A stretch of DNA of 64,000 nt from Pseudoscardovia radai. Its GTDB lineage: Bacteria > Actinomycetota > Actinomycetes > Actinomycetales > Bifidobacteriaceae. The notes under the pieces were generated by a model. That model worked only from the letters and a program-made list of their open reading frames with translations. It was not told the DNA's origin and ran no database searches. How positions within the stretch are numbered: the stretch's first letter is position 1; each line of letters starts with the position of its first letter. Position numbers and translations under genes: made by a program. Below are positions 8,807-18,865 of this stretch, in pieces. Where the stretch lies: assembly GCF_002259605.1 (NCBI RefSeq), contig NZ_MWWR01000004.1:1-64000 (forward strand), given 5' to 3'.

Positions 8807-10531
8807 GTGCACAAGTCGCAGCGCGGCGGGGACTCGTTGTCCATCCACGATTCATGGCATGATTCATTGCGTGGCCGGGGTTCGCTGCCTGACGCGCCCG
8901 ATGATTTGTGGTCGCCCGGGGCTGAGCATCGCCGGAAGATGCGCAGCATGCGGCGCCGGCTCCTGGCATTCGTGGTGTGTCTGGCGCTGTCGGCGTGCAT
9001 CGTTCTGGCGGCGCTGTGGGCGGAGAACACCGCGGCTCCCAAGGCGCAGGCGGTGGAGATTGCGCAGAGCGCCGATGCAACGAGCGCCGATACGATGGGC
9101 GAATCGTCGGACACCTCCGACGCAACCGACACCGACACAACCTCCGATGCCACCGCCTCCTCGACCCCCGCCGAGGCGCAGAACGAAAGCGTGACGCTCG
9201 ACTCCACGAACTTCTCCGACCCGGCCTGCGTCGGCGCCGACCCCGGCGCGCTGCGCATCTCGCCTGACGGCGCCACCGCGTATATCGTGTCGAACGGCAG
9301 CGAGGTCTGCGCCGTCGACATCCCGGACTTCACCACCACTCACACCGCCACTCTGCCCGGCGACAGCCTCGGCGTCAACGGCGGCGTGACGCTCTCCACC
9401 GACGGCGCGCGCCTTTTCGTGGCCACCACCGCCGGCATCGCGGTGATCGACACCGCCTCCTACGCCGTCACGACGCTCGACCTCGTGACCAGCAACTACG
9501 TGGTGACGCGCGACGGCTCGACGCTGTACGCCGTGGTGCAAAGCGGCGGCACGTGGCAGATTGACACCGTGGACGTGGCCGGCGGCGGCATCACCTCGCA
9601 GCCCGTCGTCTTCCAAGAAGGCGCCGACCCCAGCGTGGTCAATCCGCTGATCGTGTCGGACGACGGCGTGACCGTCATCGCCGACGCGCAATACGATTCC
9701 GCCGAGCATATCCTCGCCATCGAGCCCGCAACCGGCTCCAGCACGCATCTGGCGGTGGCGGCGGTCAGCTACATCGGCTGTGCGAGCCCCGACGGCACCA
9801 AGGTGTACGTGCCGGATTCCAGCGTGAGCAACGTGCTCGAGGTGAACGCGAATTCGCGCGAGGTGGGCGTGATCAGCGTGGATTCCCAGGCGAGGATTGT
9901 GAGCATGGCGCTGTCGGCGGATGGCTCGCGGCTTGCGGTGGGCACGTCGACGGGTGCGCATCTCTACGATGCGGCCAGCGGCGCGAAGGTGCGCGATCTG
10001 GCGGCGAACGAGCCGGACGCGTATGTGTCGCCCGATGGGCGGTATCTGATGTCGGTGTCGGTCGGGAGCGATGGCGCGGCGGGTGGCGCTGGCGCGGCTG
10101 CGGGTGGTGCTGGCGCGGCGGCGTCGGGGCTGACGACGCTTGATGTGTCGCGGTCCGCGTCGGATTCGGGCACCACCGTGCAGACCGGCCAGGTGTATTA
10201 CGATGGCGTCGGCGCGGGCGGCGACGTGGAGGTACGCGGCGTGGCCTTCGCGCCCGACGGGTCGGCGATGTATGTGCTGGCGACCGGGGATGCGTCGTCG
10301 TCGGGCGCATCGTCGAACACGGGCGTGAGCTCTACGACCTCCGATTCGGTCGGGCGACTGATCCGCATCGACCTCAACGGCTTCTCCGACGCATCGACCG
10401 CCGCGCAGAAGAGCTCGTCGTCAAAGACGCTTCCGCTGATCATTGCGCTGGTGGTTGTGGGCTGCGCTCTGATCGCCGGTTCCATCTGGATTCGCCGTCG
10501 CCTCGCCTCCGCTGAATCCGCTAAGCGTTAG
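8807..10531 (+). CDS. Membrane-anchored extracellular beta-propeller-like protein (copy 2)
   Basis: With the GTG at 8807 (GGGAG six bases upstream) the product is 574 aa; longer in-frame starts exist but lack an SD. A cytoplasmic N-terminus of about 47 residues leads to RRRLLAFVVCLALSACIVLAALWAE, a signal anchor or signal peptide. A Ser/Thr/Asp-rich linker and six or seven propeller-like repeats follow (ALRISPDGATAYIV, VTLSTDGARLFVAT, CASPDGTKVYVPD, AFAPDGSAMYVLATGD). A Gly/Ala tract interrupts one blade (about residues 424-444). A C-terminal helix (LPLIIALVVVGCALIAGSIW) with a basic tail ends the protein. It is paralogous to the protein at 1589-3451 but is richer in GC. Function is unknown; a secreted binding or scaffold role is possible. 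Confidence 0.75.
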   Translation: MHKSQRGGDSLSIHDSWHDSLRGRGSLPDAPDDLWSPGAEHRRKMRSMRRRLLAFVVCLALSACIVLAALWAENTAAPKAQAVEIAQSADATSADTMGESSDTSDATDTDTTSDATASSTPAEAQNESVTLDSTNFSDPACVGADPGALRISPDGATAYIVSNGSEVCAVDIPDFTTTHTATLPGDSLGVNGGVTLSTDGARLFVATTAGIAVIDTASYAVTTLDLVTSNYVVTRDGSTLYAVVQSGGTWQIDTVDVAGGGITSQPVVFQEGADPSVVNPLIVSDDGVTVIADAQYDSAEHILAIEPATGSSTHLAVAAVSYIGCASPDGTKVYVPDSSVSNVLEVNANSREVGVISVDSQARIVSMALSADGSRLAVGTSTGAHLYDAASGAKVRDLAANEPDAYVSPDGRYLMSVSVGSDGAAGGAGAAAGGAGAAASGLTTLDVSRSASDSGTTVQTGQVYYDGVGAGGDVEVRGVAFAPDGSAMYVLATGDASSSGASSNTGVSSTTSDSVGRLIRIDLNGFSDASTAAQKSSSSKTLPLIIALVVVGCALIAGSIWIRRRLASAESAKR

Positions 10532-10583
10532 CGCCCGGTTCGAATCGGGTGGAGCCGAATCGGGTGGGGCCGAATCGGCCGCA

Positions 10584-11091
10584 TGTCCGCAACCCATCAC
10601 ATCGTTTTCGTTTCCGCAACAATGTGATGGCTTGCGGACATTTTCGGACGATTTTGGGCGGGAAAATCGTGTTTTGTGTCCGTAACCCATCACATTGTTA
10701 TGAATTCGGGAACAGTGTGATAGGTTGCGGACAGGTTGCGGACATGGTGCGGGCGACGCGAAGTGGTGAGTCGGGTGCTCCGATGCGGGTGTTTGATATG
10801 CCGCGGAGGGGTATTTCGCGGTTTGTGGGGTCGTTTTCGAGGGGGTGCCCGAGTAGAGAGCGTCCGGGAACGTTGCAATTACGTCGGCGGTCTGACGTTC
10901 CGGACCCCACGAACCGCGCAATAGGTGTTCGATGCCCCCGTTTGCGGCAGAGACGTGACGGCCGGACCGGCCTCGTGTCCGTAACCCATCACATTGTTAG
11001 GGAATTCGCAACAGTGTGATAGGTTGCGGACATTTTCGGGTGATTTTGGGGCTCGGGAGCCCGATTTTGGTCCGAAACCCATCACATTGTT
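10584..11091. repeat. Modular palindromic repeat locus B (half-short-long-short)
   Basis: Modules: half end 10584-10606, short unit 10618-10699, long unit 10711-10998, short unit 11010-11091, with 11-bp spacers at 10607-10617, 10700-10710 and 10999-11009. The long-unit stem is at 10817-10832 and 10903-10918 with one wobble pair. The left end of the long unit is followed by a partial duplication of its last 11 bases. The last short unit has a changed inner core (GCTCGGGAGC palindrome). It fills the gap between the second propeller gene and jetC. Just past it, 11092-11152 holds imperfect direct repeats (GATTGTTGGTGGGGA) and no gene. Confidence 0.9.
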
Positions 11092-11152
11092 GGTAGGGAG
11101 ATTGTTGGTGGGGAGATTGTTGATGGAAAGAGGCGCGGCGATCAGAAGTCGA

Positions 11153-14100
11153 TCAGAAGTCGAAGAGGGTGGACTGGATGGCGCGGAGGTCTTCGACGTG
11201 GCGGGCGTCGATGCGGTGGGCGGGGGATTCGTCCGCGCCGGCCGCCGCGCCCGCCGTACCGTCCGCGCCGGCCCCGGCCGAAGCCCTGCGCCCGCCGCTG
11301 ATGCGCTCGGCCACCACGATGCGCTGCCCGTCGCCCGCATTCGCCAGTCGCTCCACGTAGTTGTTCGGGAACGTGCGCGTGATGCTCGCATCGGTCAGAC
11401 CCGTCCAGCACAGCAGCTGCACATGCTTCGACGCTGCCATCCGCGCCATCGGCTCGAGCAGGTACTCGGCGTTCATCTTGCCGAAGGGGTTGTCCATCGG
11501 CAGCACCTTCCAATCCTTGCGCCCGCTGAAAACATCGAGAACACCGTCCGCATCGCGCCCCGCGAAATCCATCAGCGCACTGAGCACAATGAACGCACTC
11601 AGCGTGCTTTCGCCGCCGGAATTCGTCTTCGCCTCGTCCCAAGTCATCTTCACAGCACCGTCGCGCTCCACCTTGTACAGCGTGAGCTTCACGCTCTCGA
11701 GCCGCACCACTTTCTTATACAGCCCGGGCAGCGTCAGTGTGCGCTTGATGGTCTCGTCGGCGGTGGACGGCTCCGCATCCGCCGCATCGATGATTTCGTC
11801 GAACGCCCGCTCCGTGCGCTCGCGGCAGTCGTCGGCGCCATCCCACTTGGGCACTTCGATGGACAGCATTTTCTGCGGCTTGCCCTTGATCTCGATGGTG
11901 GAATTGTCTCCGGCCTTGCCCAACGCCTTGTTCATGGCGCCGAGCAGAACCACGCAATGCTCGATGAGATGGTCGCGCATGTTGCGGTTGTCGGTGAGGT
12001 CGCGCTCCAGCTTGCCGATAGCGTCGCCGAGGCTGCGCCGCCGTTCCGTGAGCTGGCCGGGGAACACGTCGGTGCGGTTCTGCGCGTCCGCGTCGATGGC
12101 GTCGCGCAGCGCGGAGATGAGCTTGCCGAGCGTGGGGTCGGACTCCTGCGAATACTTCGTCTGCAGGTTGCCGAGCTGGCGTTGCACCGCGTTCTGCGCG
12201 GCGCCCAGCGCGGTCTGCGTCTTCTGCGCGCGGGCGTCGAGGTTCTCGGCGCGCTTGACGAGCCCATCGTTATCCACGATTCCCAGGTTCTCGTGCCATT
12301 CCGCGGGTACGGGGCGGTGCGCGTCGGCGCCGGCGGCGTGCGCGGGCACCCGGAAGGTGGTTGGCACGGCGTGCTGCGGCGCGGCGGAGGCGGAAGTGGC
12401 GGCGTGAGAAGCATCGCCATCGCTCGCGCCCCGCCGCCCTGCTATGATGGCCAGATCCTCGGCCGACAGGGCATACGATGGCAGCGCGTCCTTCCACCTC
12501 GCCAACCGATTCTGCGCGTCATCGCACGCGCGCCGCCGCTCGACGGCGCGGGCGGCATCCGCCGACGCCGCCTTCTTCCGCGCCTCGAGCTCGCGCAGCT
12601 CGGCCTCGAAGTCGATATCCGGAATCTGATCGGCCGGAAGCGCTTCCTCGAGCTGCGTGTAGCGCCGCAGGTCGGCGTGCGTCCGCTGCACATCCTTGCG
12701 CGCATTCTCGGCCGTGGTCTGCGCCCGGACGAATTCCTCCGTGGCCGTCGTGGCGGCCGCGGCCGTGCGGTCTTTGGCATCGCTGAGCTCGGCGAGACGG
12801 TCGTCATCGTAGGCCATGCCGCGCGCGTCCTCCTGCGTGACGCCGTATTTCGCGCTATCGCGCAGCGTGGCGTCACGCCGGCGCTTCGCGGCGTCGAGAT
12901 GCTTGCGCGCCCCGTCGACCTGCTGCTGTGCCTGGCTTTCGTTCGCGCCGACGTCATGGCGGATCGCATCGTACTGCGCCGCAAGGCGCTCGGCTTCCTC
13001 GCGATCCAAAGGCTCGGCGGCGGTTGCGCTGGTTGATGCCACGCCGCCGGTGGTGCTGCCGGTGGTGCTGCCGGCAGCCTCGCCTGCGTAATCGGCATAC
13101 GATTGCGCCTTCGCGTGCGCGTCCTTCGCCTCGCCGTTCAGCGCATTCGCCGCCTCGCGTGCCTCGTCGGCGGCGCGGCGTTGCGCGGACTGCTCGGCCT
13201 GTGCGTCGCGAATCGTGCGTTCGAGCGCCGCGCGTCGGCGACGCGCCTCGTCGGCCTTCTTCTTCAAGGCCTGGCGTTCGCTGTAATCGTCGCGCAGCTT
13301 ATCCAGTTCATTGCCGCGCCGCTGACGCCGACCCGCACGGTCATGCTCCGCGGAGAGCAGAGCATCTAGCTGCGCGCCGACGCCCTCCAACCGCGCAATC
13401 TCGGCTTTGGCGTCGGCGATGTTACGCTCGGTGGCGGCCTGCTCCGCCTCGAGTTCCTTCACGCGTGCCGTTGCAGCATCGTTCTCTTCGCGCGTGAACG
13501 CGTCGGAGCTCAGGCGCGTGGCGATGCGCATGAGGTCGTCGGCCTGCGTTTGCAGGGAGTCCGCCCGCTGCCGCCAGTCTTCGGCCTCTCGTGCGGCTTT
13601 CTGGATGCTGCGGCGCAGCGTCTCGGGATGCAGCATGCGCGTGTCATAGCGCGAATACACAAAGATGTCGCCGAGACGATTAAGCGCTGTGGTTGCATTG
13701 TCTGCGGCATCCACACCGCCTCGCGCCCCCGCGCCATCGACCCACTCGCGCACCATCACGGCCACCGGCCTGCTCACGGTGCCTTGGAAATCCAGGGATT
13801 CCAGCCGTGCCACGCTGCTTTCGGTAATCAGCAGCGCATACGGCAGCATCGGATACTCGCGCACCAGCTCGTCGCGTCGCGCCTCGTCCACATACTTCGC
13901 TAGGTAGTTGGCGCCCTCGATGGTATCGATGCCCGCGTCCTGGAGCGTCGCCACAAAGCTCGCGTCGATGGTGCGGGACTCGCCTTTGCCGAGATTCGTC
14001 AGCTCGTCGCGCCGTGCCTCGGCGTCGCGCTGCCTGCCGCGCGCTGTCTCCGCGTCGCGCTGCGCCTGGTCGTGCAACGTGTCGATCCTGCCGGGAAGCT

Positions 14101-16174
14101 CCGCGTCGAAGGGGTCGTCGATGCCTAGGCGGTCGAGCGTCAGCACGCTGCCGCGAATCCACGCAAGCGTCGCGTCAAGCCGTGCCCGGTGTGCCCGCGC
14201 TTCGCGCAGGTCGCCATCGAGCTGCCCGAGGCGCTTGGTGCGCTGCTCGGCGTCGGCTGCGAGGGCGGCGCGGCGTGCCTCGGTGCCCTCCCGTTCCGTC
14301 GATGCCTCCTGGGCCAGCGCGTCGCCCGCCGTCGCATCGTGTGTGTAGGCGTCGGCAACGGTTTCGAAAGCGTCGGGCGCAAGGTCGCCAAGCATGTCGT
14401 ATTCGTGGCAGCGCCGTGTTGCCGCCGCGGCCTCGGTTGCCGCGGCATCGGCGGCGTCTCGGGCCGTCACGATGGCGTCGGGCAACGATTCCGCGGCTGC
14501 ATCGTCTGTCATGTCTGAGGCGGCGCCGTGCTTCGCCGCGCCGGTGCTGCCTGTCGTAGCCGCGCTAGCGCCCGCGCCCGTACCTGCGCCATCGGGCCCG
14601 TACTCGGCCACGAAATCGTCCGCCTGCTTGCCGAAACGCTCCACGGCATCGTCGCCGCGCTGAATCGTCACGTCGCACGTGCTGAGCTCATCTCGCGCCG
14701 CCTCGCCTGCGTGCCGCGCCTCATCCTCGCGCCTCTCCGCCTGCTTCCTCTCGCCGCGCTTCGCCTCGGCGGCGTCGCGCGCCTGCGCCTCGGCCTCCGT
14801 GTAATACGCGAACAGCCTCGGGCCCCACACCGCCAGCTTGCGATGGTTCTCGTCATCGGGCGACCGGAGCGCCTCCAGCCGCGCCTGCGCACCGTCCAGC
14901 TCGCGCCTGGCCTCGCCCACCGCTTCCTCGTCACGCGCGAGCAGCATCGTGGTGTGCTCCGCCTGCGCACGGCGGTTCGCTTCGTCGGCCGCGTCGCGCT
15001 CCTCGCGCCGCAGTGCCTCGAGCTCCTCTGCTCGCTGCGCCGTCACGTCGGCCTGCACGCAGGCATGCGAATACTTGCGCTCGATTGTTGTTGTGGTGTC
15101 AGACTCCACGGTGGCAATCCGCTCGTTCGCGGCGTTTTCCTGCGCCTCGGCCGTCGCCTTTGCACCGCTCAACGCGGTATGGAGTGCGGCCGCGCTCCCC
15201 AGCGACTCGAGGTGATTCTTACGTGCCGAACGGTAGCGCTCCACCTGCTCGTCGCGCAGTGCGTCGAGATCTGCGGCGCATGTGGTGAATAGCTCGGCGC
15301 GCGCGTAATTGCCCGCCAGTCTCTCGCGCTGCCGCGCATATGCCACCGCCGAGTCGCGCGTTTGCTCGAAGCTGTTCTTCGGATCGGCCTTCTGCGCCGC
15401 GATGTCAAGGAACCAGCTGCCGATCAGCGCCTCGCTCGTGCCATATTTCTCAAAGAACGACGAAAGCCCGTTCTCGTCCTGGTTGATGGGTGCGATGACG
15501 CGCGTCCACTCGTCGCGGTGAATGCGGTGCTCCTCGAGGTCTGCGAAGTATGCGCGGCCCTCGCCGTTCGAGAGGCGGTAGGCGTGGAAGCGCATGCCGT
15601 ATTCGCGCTCCATGCGCTTGAGGAACGCGGTCACCTCCTGCCAGGTGGGCACCACATAGCCTTCGGCGGTGTGGCGTGTGGCGGGGAAGTCGGGCAGCGC
15701 GTAGGGACAGTCGGCGCCGTCCTCGTAATCGCCGACGAAGGCGATCATGTCAAGGCCCGAGACGCCGGCCGCGGAGGTGCCGGTGGAATCCGATGTCGGC
15801 TGGCGGCGCGCGCACAGGCCCGTGATGAAACGGCGCCGGGAGGCCGGGCTACCTGCGCCGCCGGAGCTGGCGGAGGCAGTGGCGGCGGCGAGATTGGCGT
15901 TGCCGGGGTCGGCGCCGTCCGGAATCCACTCCACGATGACGCTGGACGGCTGCGTGGTGGGGAAGTAGTCCGCGTAGTTGCGCTTCTGCAGGTTGCGCGT
16001 GCCGCCTTGCGTGAACAGGCCGTTGAGCAGAATGACCTGCACGGTTTTGCCGCCGCCGTTCTCGAAGCGGAACACGGTGTTCATGCCGTCGAGGTCGAAG
16101 GTGAGGTCCGGAATGGAGCTCTTGTTGTTGTTATACCGGATGTTCGCGTAGCGGATCCTAGAGATTCTGGGCAT
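11153..16174 (-). CDS. jetC: Wadjet-type SMC/MukB-like ATPase JetC
   Basis: The product is 1673 aa from the ATG at 16174, which has GGAAAGGA upstream and overlaps the end of jetB by 17 bp. An ABC head half at the N-terminus carries Walker A FENGGGKT (about 37-44). Very long charged coiled coils follow. The C-terminal head half has the signature NSGGEST (about 1516-1522) and a Walker B LPMDNPFGKM (about 1557-1566). JetC is the motor of the JetABC condensin-like complex, which extrudes plasmid DNA for cleavage by JetD. Low-complexity Gly/Ser/Thr/Ala inserts interrupt the coils, and a Gly/Ala stretch precedes the C-terminus RAIQSTLFDF. It is last in the jetD-A-B-C operon. The assignment rests on motifs, size and gene neighbours. 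Confidence 0.88.
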   Translation of the reverse strand: MPRISRIRYANIRYNNNKSSIPDLTFDLDGMNTVFRFENGGGKTVQVILLNGLFTQGGTRNLQKRNYADYFPTTQPSSVIVEWIPDGADPGNANLAAATASASSGGAGSPASRRRFITGLCARRQPTSDSTGTSAAGVSGLDMIAFVGDYEDGADCPYALPDFPATRHTAEGYVVPTWQEVTAFLKRMEREYGMRFHAYRLSNGEGRAYFADLEEHRIHRDEWTRVIAPINQDENGLSSFFEKYGTSEALIGSWFLDIAAQKADPKNSFEQTRDSAVAYARQRERLAGNYARAELFTTCAADLDALRDEQVERYRSARKNHLESLGSAAALHTALSGAKATAEAQENAANERIATVESDTTTTIERKYSHACVQADVTAQRAEELEALRREERDAADEANRRAQAEHTTMLLARDEEAVGEARRELDGAQARLEALRSPDDENHRKLAVWGPRLFAYYTEAEAQARDAAEAKRGERKQAERREDEARHAGEAARDELSTCDVTIQRGDDAVERFGKQADDFVAEYGPDGAGTGAGASAATTGSTGAAKHGAASDMTDDAAAESLPDAIVTARDAADAAATEAAAATRRCHEYDMLGDLAPDAFETVADAYTHDATAGDALAQEASTEREGTEARRAALAADAEQRTKRLGQLDGDLREARAHRARLDATLAWIRGSVLTLDRLGIDDPFDAELPGRIDTLHDQAQRDAETARGRQRDAEARRDELTNLGKGESRTIDASFVATLQDAGIDTIEGANYLAKYVDEARRDELVREYPMLPYALLITESSVARLESLDFQGTVSRPVAVMVREWVDGAGARGGVDAADNATTALNRLGDIFVYSRYDTRMLHPETLRRSIQKAAREAEDWRQRADSLQTQADDLMRIATRLSSDAFTREENDAATARVKELEAEQAATERNIADAKAEIARLEGVGAQLDALLSAEHDRAGRRQRRGNELDKLRDDYSERQALKKKADEARRRRAALERTIRDAQAEQSAQRRAADEAREAANALNGEAKDAHAKAQSYADYAGEAAGSTTGSTTGGVASTSATAAEPLDREEAERLAAQYDAIRHDVGANESQAQQQVDGARKHLDAAKRRRDATLRDSAKYGVTQEDARGMAYDDDRLAELSDAKDRTAAAATTATEEFVRAQTTAENARKDVQRTHADLRRYTQLEEALPADQIPDIDFEAELRELEARKKAASADAARAVERRRACDDAQNRLARWKDALPSYALSAEDLAIIAGRRGASDGDASHAATSASAAPQHAVPTTFRVPAHAAGADAHRPVPAEWHENLGIVDNDGLVKRAENLDARAQKTQTALGAAQNAVQRQLGNLQTKYSQESDPTLGKLISALRDAIDADAQNRTDVFPGQLTERRRSLGDAIGKLERDLTDNRNMRDHLIEHCVVLLGAMNKALGKAGDNSTIEIKGKPQKMLSIEVPKWDGADDCRERTERAFDEIIDAADAEPSTADETIKRTLTLPGLYKKVVRLESVKLTLYKVERDGAVKMTWDEAKTNSGGESTLSAFIVLSALMDFAGRDADGVLDVFSGRKDWKVLPMDNPFGKMNAEYLLEPMARMAASKHVQLLCWTGLTDASITRTFPNNYVERLANAGDGQRIVVAERISGGRRASAGAGADGTAGAAAGADESPAHRIDARHVEDLRAIQSTLFDF

Positions 16175-16985
16175 CGTCCGAGTCCTTTCCGGCTGCCGGG
16201 GCCTGCGCTGCGTCATCGTCGAAACCGAAATCTTCGATTTCGCCATCGTCGACGTCGAAGAAGCGCGAGAAGCGCGCGAAGTAATCGTCGGTCAGCACGA
16301 TGCGCTCCATGATGGCGTCCATTTTCGCCGTCGGGGAGAAGACGCGCACGTCCTTGGCGTAGTTCACCAGCCCCTGCTTGTCGAGGAAGGAGAGCGTGTA
16401 GTGCATGAAGCCCTGCTTCGTGGTTTTCTTCGTGTCGTCGTCATCCGAGCGCAGCGCGGTGAAGCGGTTGTACAGGTCGGTGTAGAGGATGCCGTCGCGC
16501 TCCTCCTCGTGCTCCGCGCCGATTTTGAGCTGCCTCTCCACCTCGGTCTGCAGCACGCGCATCGTGATGCTGGAGCGTGTGCGCGGGTCCTCGCCGCTGC
16601 CGTCGTAGAACATCTCGATCAGCGTCATGATGATGAACACAATGAGGTAGTAGTCGGTCATCGTGTTGCCGCTGCCAGGCAGCACCGCGTCGCGCAGCGT
16701 TGCGCGCGTGTAGCCGAGCGTGGTGTTGAGCTTGTCGGGCACGAGGCACAGGCCGTCGGCGTCGCGCTCGCCGGGCATGTCGAAGCGCGCTTGCATCGCC
16801 ACGATGGTGCAGTTCCATGTGGCGGCCTCCTGAGCGCACAGCTCGCGGATGTCGTCGCGCTCCACATAGTCGTTGTAGAGGTCGGGGTTGTTGGTGCGCC
16901 GCAGCTCATGCGTGGGCGAGGTGGCGAGGATGGCGAAGATCTCGTGCGCGCGAGAGATGTCGTCGATGGAATAGCTTGCGTGCAT
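16158..16985 (-). CDS. jetB: Wadjet-type MukE-like subunit JetB (DUF6063-like)
   Basis: The product is 275 aa from the ATG at 16985, five bases after the jetA stop and probably translationally coupled. It has no enzymatic motifs. A helical N-terminal part (SIDDISRAHEIFAILAT) is followed by a hydrophobic helix (DYYLIVFIIMTLIEMFY) and winged-helix-like segments (DGILYTDLYNRFTALR, HYTLSFLDKQGLVNYAKD), then a very acidic tail. This matches the kite-like MukE/JetB role, bridging the kleisin JetA and the SMC heads. The call depends mainly on its position between jetA and jetC and on the size of type II JetB proteins. Confidence 0.8.
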   Translation of the reverse strand: MHASYSIDDISRAHEIFAILATSPTHELRRTNNPDLYNDYVERDDIRELCAQEAATWNCTIVAMQARFDMPGERDADGLCLVPDKLNTTLGYTRATLRDAVLPGSGNTMTDYYLIVFIIMTLIEMFYDGSGEDPRTRSSITMRVLQTEVERQLKIGAEHEEERDGILYTDLYNRFTALRSDDDDTKKTTKQGFMHYTLSFLDKQGLVNYAKDVRVFSPTAKMDAIMERIVLTDDYFARFSRFFDVDDGEIEDFGFDDDAAQAPAAGKDSDDAQNL

Positions 16986-16990
16986 GGCGG

Positions 16991-18865
16991 TCAGTGTCCT
17001 TCGGATGTTTGGAGTGCGGCCACACTCCTCTTGGTGTTCGAGGTGCTGTCTGTGCTGCGGCGGATGACGATGGCGCAGTCCGTGCATCGCACCAGCGGGT
17101 AGGTGGCGGGCGCGTTGGCATTGCTCGGCGCGGCGTTGGCATTGCTCGGCGCGGCGGCAGCGGCATGGAATACGATGTCCCCGCCCAGCGTTTCGATTTC
17201 GATGGCCTCGATATCCGCCAGGTCATCCATCGTGTCGATGCCGTGCACCAGCGTGCGCGGGGCGTCGAATTGCTCGTCGTCGGTGCGGATGGTGCGCGAC
17301 ATTGTCTCGCGGATCTGCGCGATGTTATACGGGTCGTGGCCGAGCAGCTCCGACAGCGCGAAGGGGAAGCGGTCCGGATCGGGAGCCAGGCGTGCGGCCG
17401 CCGCCGCGTCGGTCTGCGAGGCGCGCGCCAGCTCGCCCAGCGTCACACGGGGGCGGGTCGTGTGCGCAATCTCGCGCACCAGCGCCAGGAACGCCGTGCG
17501 GTCGGCGTCCAGCTCCGCCGCACGGGCCGCCTTCTCGCGCTTCTCCGCCTCTTCGTCGGCGTCGGGCAGCGCGATCTCATCCTCGTCGTCATCCTCGATC
17601 CGCACCTGCGGGAGGAACGCGACCGCCGGGTTGAAGATGCGGTTCTCGGGCATCCTGCCGTCCGGTTGCGGCGTCTGGCGAATCGTATGGGCGAAAAGCG
17701 GCGCCAGGAAGTCGCTCGCCACCGATTCCAATAGCCTTGCGTCGTCGAGCAGTGGCGCATACACGTGCGCGGGGAAGGGGTAGCGGTGCGTGGCGTCGAT
17801 GCCCGCCGCGAGCGAGGAATCCAGCGCCTCGCTGTACGCGCCTGACATATCCTGCGCCAGATGCAGGATCTCGCTTTCCAGCAACAGGCCCTGGTCCAGC
17901 GACTCCTTGATGTCTCGCAGTGAGGTCAGCTGGTGGCGCGTTTTCGCCGCGAACTCGGCGCGCTGGCGAGCCATTGAAGGCGTGGTCTGCGCGGGCGTGG
18001 GCTGCGCAGCTGTCGCCGCCGTCGCCTGCGCAGCAGCTGCCTCCGCCGCTTCCGTCGCCTCCCGCATCTCGCGCTGCGTCTGCTCGAGCGCCGCGATCTT
18101 GCTCACCGCCAGCTCCTTGTACTCGCGGAACTCCTGGTTCGCCGCATCGATTTCCGCAAACATCGCGTCCATCGTGTCGCCATAGCGATCTATGCGGTAT
18201 TCGCTGACGTTCTGGCGGATGGCGTGGATGTCGTCGGCGAGCTTCTGTTTCTGCTGCTTGAGCGTCTGGTTGATCTTGCGCACATGCTGCAGCGCATCGT
18301 CGAAATCGCCCTGGTTGAGCAGATACGAGACGATGAGTCGCTGCAGCGGCACGTTCGTCGAATCCTCGAGCTCGAGCGTGGCGAACAGGCAGCTGTAGCC
18401 GATATCCGTCATGCGGTAGGTGATGCGCTTGTCGGTTCGTGAATCGAGCTGCCAGTAATCGTCCCTCACGAACTGCACCGGCATATCCACGAGGCCGCCG
18501 GTGGCGCTCGAATACGTGCGGAAGGTCATCAGCGTGCCGTCGTTGATGAGCAGCGTGTCCACAATGAACTGCGAGAGGCCGCGGCATTGCTCGCTCGTCA
18601 TGCCGCGGTGCCAGATGGCGCGGTCCGTGGCCTCGATGAACTCGGCGATATCGTCTTTTGTGCACACTTCCTCGTTGATCGAGCGCTCCATGATGAACAG
18701 CATGACCATGACGAGCAGCGTGAACTGCTCCTGCTGCGACGTTCCGAAGCCGCTTGTTTTCCATGCGCGCTTGGTCGGGCCGGTCTGGAAGGCGAGCTGC
18801 GCGAAGAACGAGACGAAGCGCATGCGCTCCTCGAAGCGGTCGAGACAGGAGAGGTTGTCGATCAT
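16991..18865 (-). CDS. jetA: Wadjet-type kleisin-like subunit JetA
   Basis: The product is 624 aa; the ATG overlaps the jetD stop (ATGA). The N-terminal region (LDRFEERMRFVSFFAQLAF) and following helices look like a winged-helix MukF/kleisin head. A central coiled coil follows (about 225-330; LKQQKQKLADDIHAIRQ), then Ala-rich and acidic segments. The extreme C-terminus has a CTDC pair and a basic Ser/Thr-rich tail. JetA should tether JetB and JetC and hold the looped DNA. The sequence fits the JetA family formerly called DUF5716 better than the DUF3375 JetA of type I systems, which points to type II; this is from memory of the families. Confidence 0.82.
   Translation of the reverse strand: MIDNLSCLDRFEERMRFVSFFAQLAFQTGPTKRAWKTSGFGTSQQEQFTLLVMVMLFIMERSINEEVCTKDDIAEFIEATDRAIWHRGMTSEQCRGLSQFIVDTLLINDGTLMTFRTYSSATGGLVDMPVQFVRDDYWQLDSRTDKRITYRMTDIGYSCLFATLELEDSTNVPLQRLIVSYLLNQGDFDDALQHVRKINQTLKQQKQKLADDIHAIRQNVSEYRIDRYGDTMDAMFAEIDAANQEFREYKELAVSKIAALEQTQREMREATEAAEAAAAQATAATAAQPTPAQTTPSMARQRAEFAAKTRHQLTSLRDIKESLDQGLLLESEILHLAQDMSGAYSEALDSSLAAGIDATHRYPFPAHVYAPLLDDARLLESVASDFLAPLFAHTIRQTPQPDGRMPENRIFNPAVAFLPQVRIEDDDEDEIALPDADEEAEKREKAARAAELDADRTAFLALVREIAHTTRPRVTLGELARASQTDAAAAARLAPDPDRFPFALSELLGHDPYNIAQIRETMSRTIRTDDEQFDAPRTLVHGIDTMDDLADIEAIEIETLGGDIVFHAAAAAPSNANAAPSNANAPATYPLVRCTDCAIVIRRSTDSTSNTKRSVAALQTSEGH

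Noticed and set aside
11153-16174. Housekeeping condensin MukB/Smc
   Set aside because: The adjacent Toprim nuclease JetD and the kleisin/MukE-sized partners make a Wadjet-type defence operon far more likely than a chromosomal condensin.
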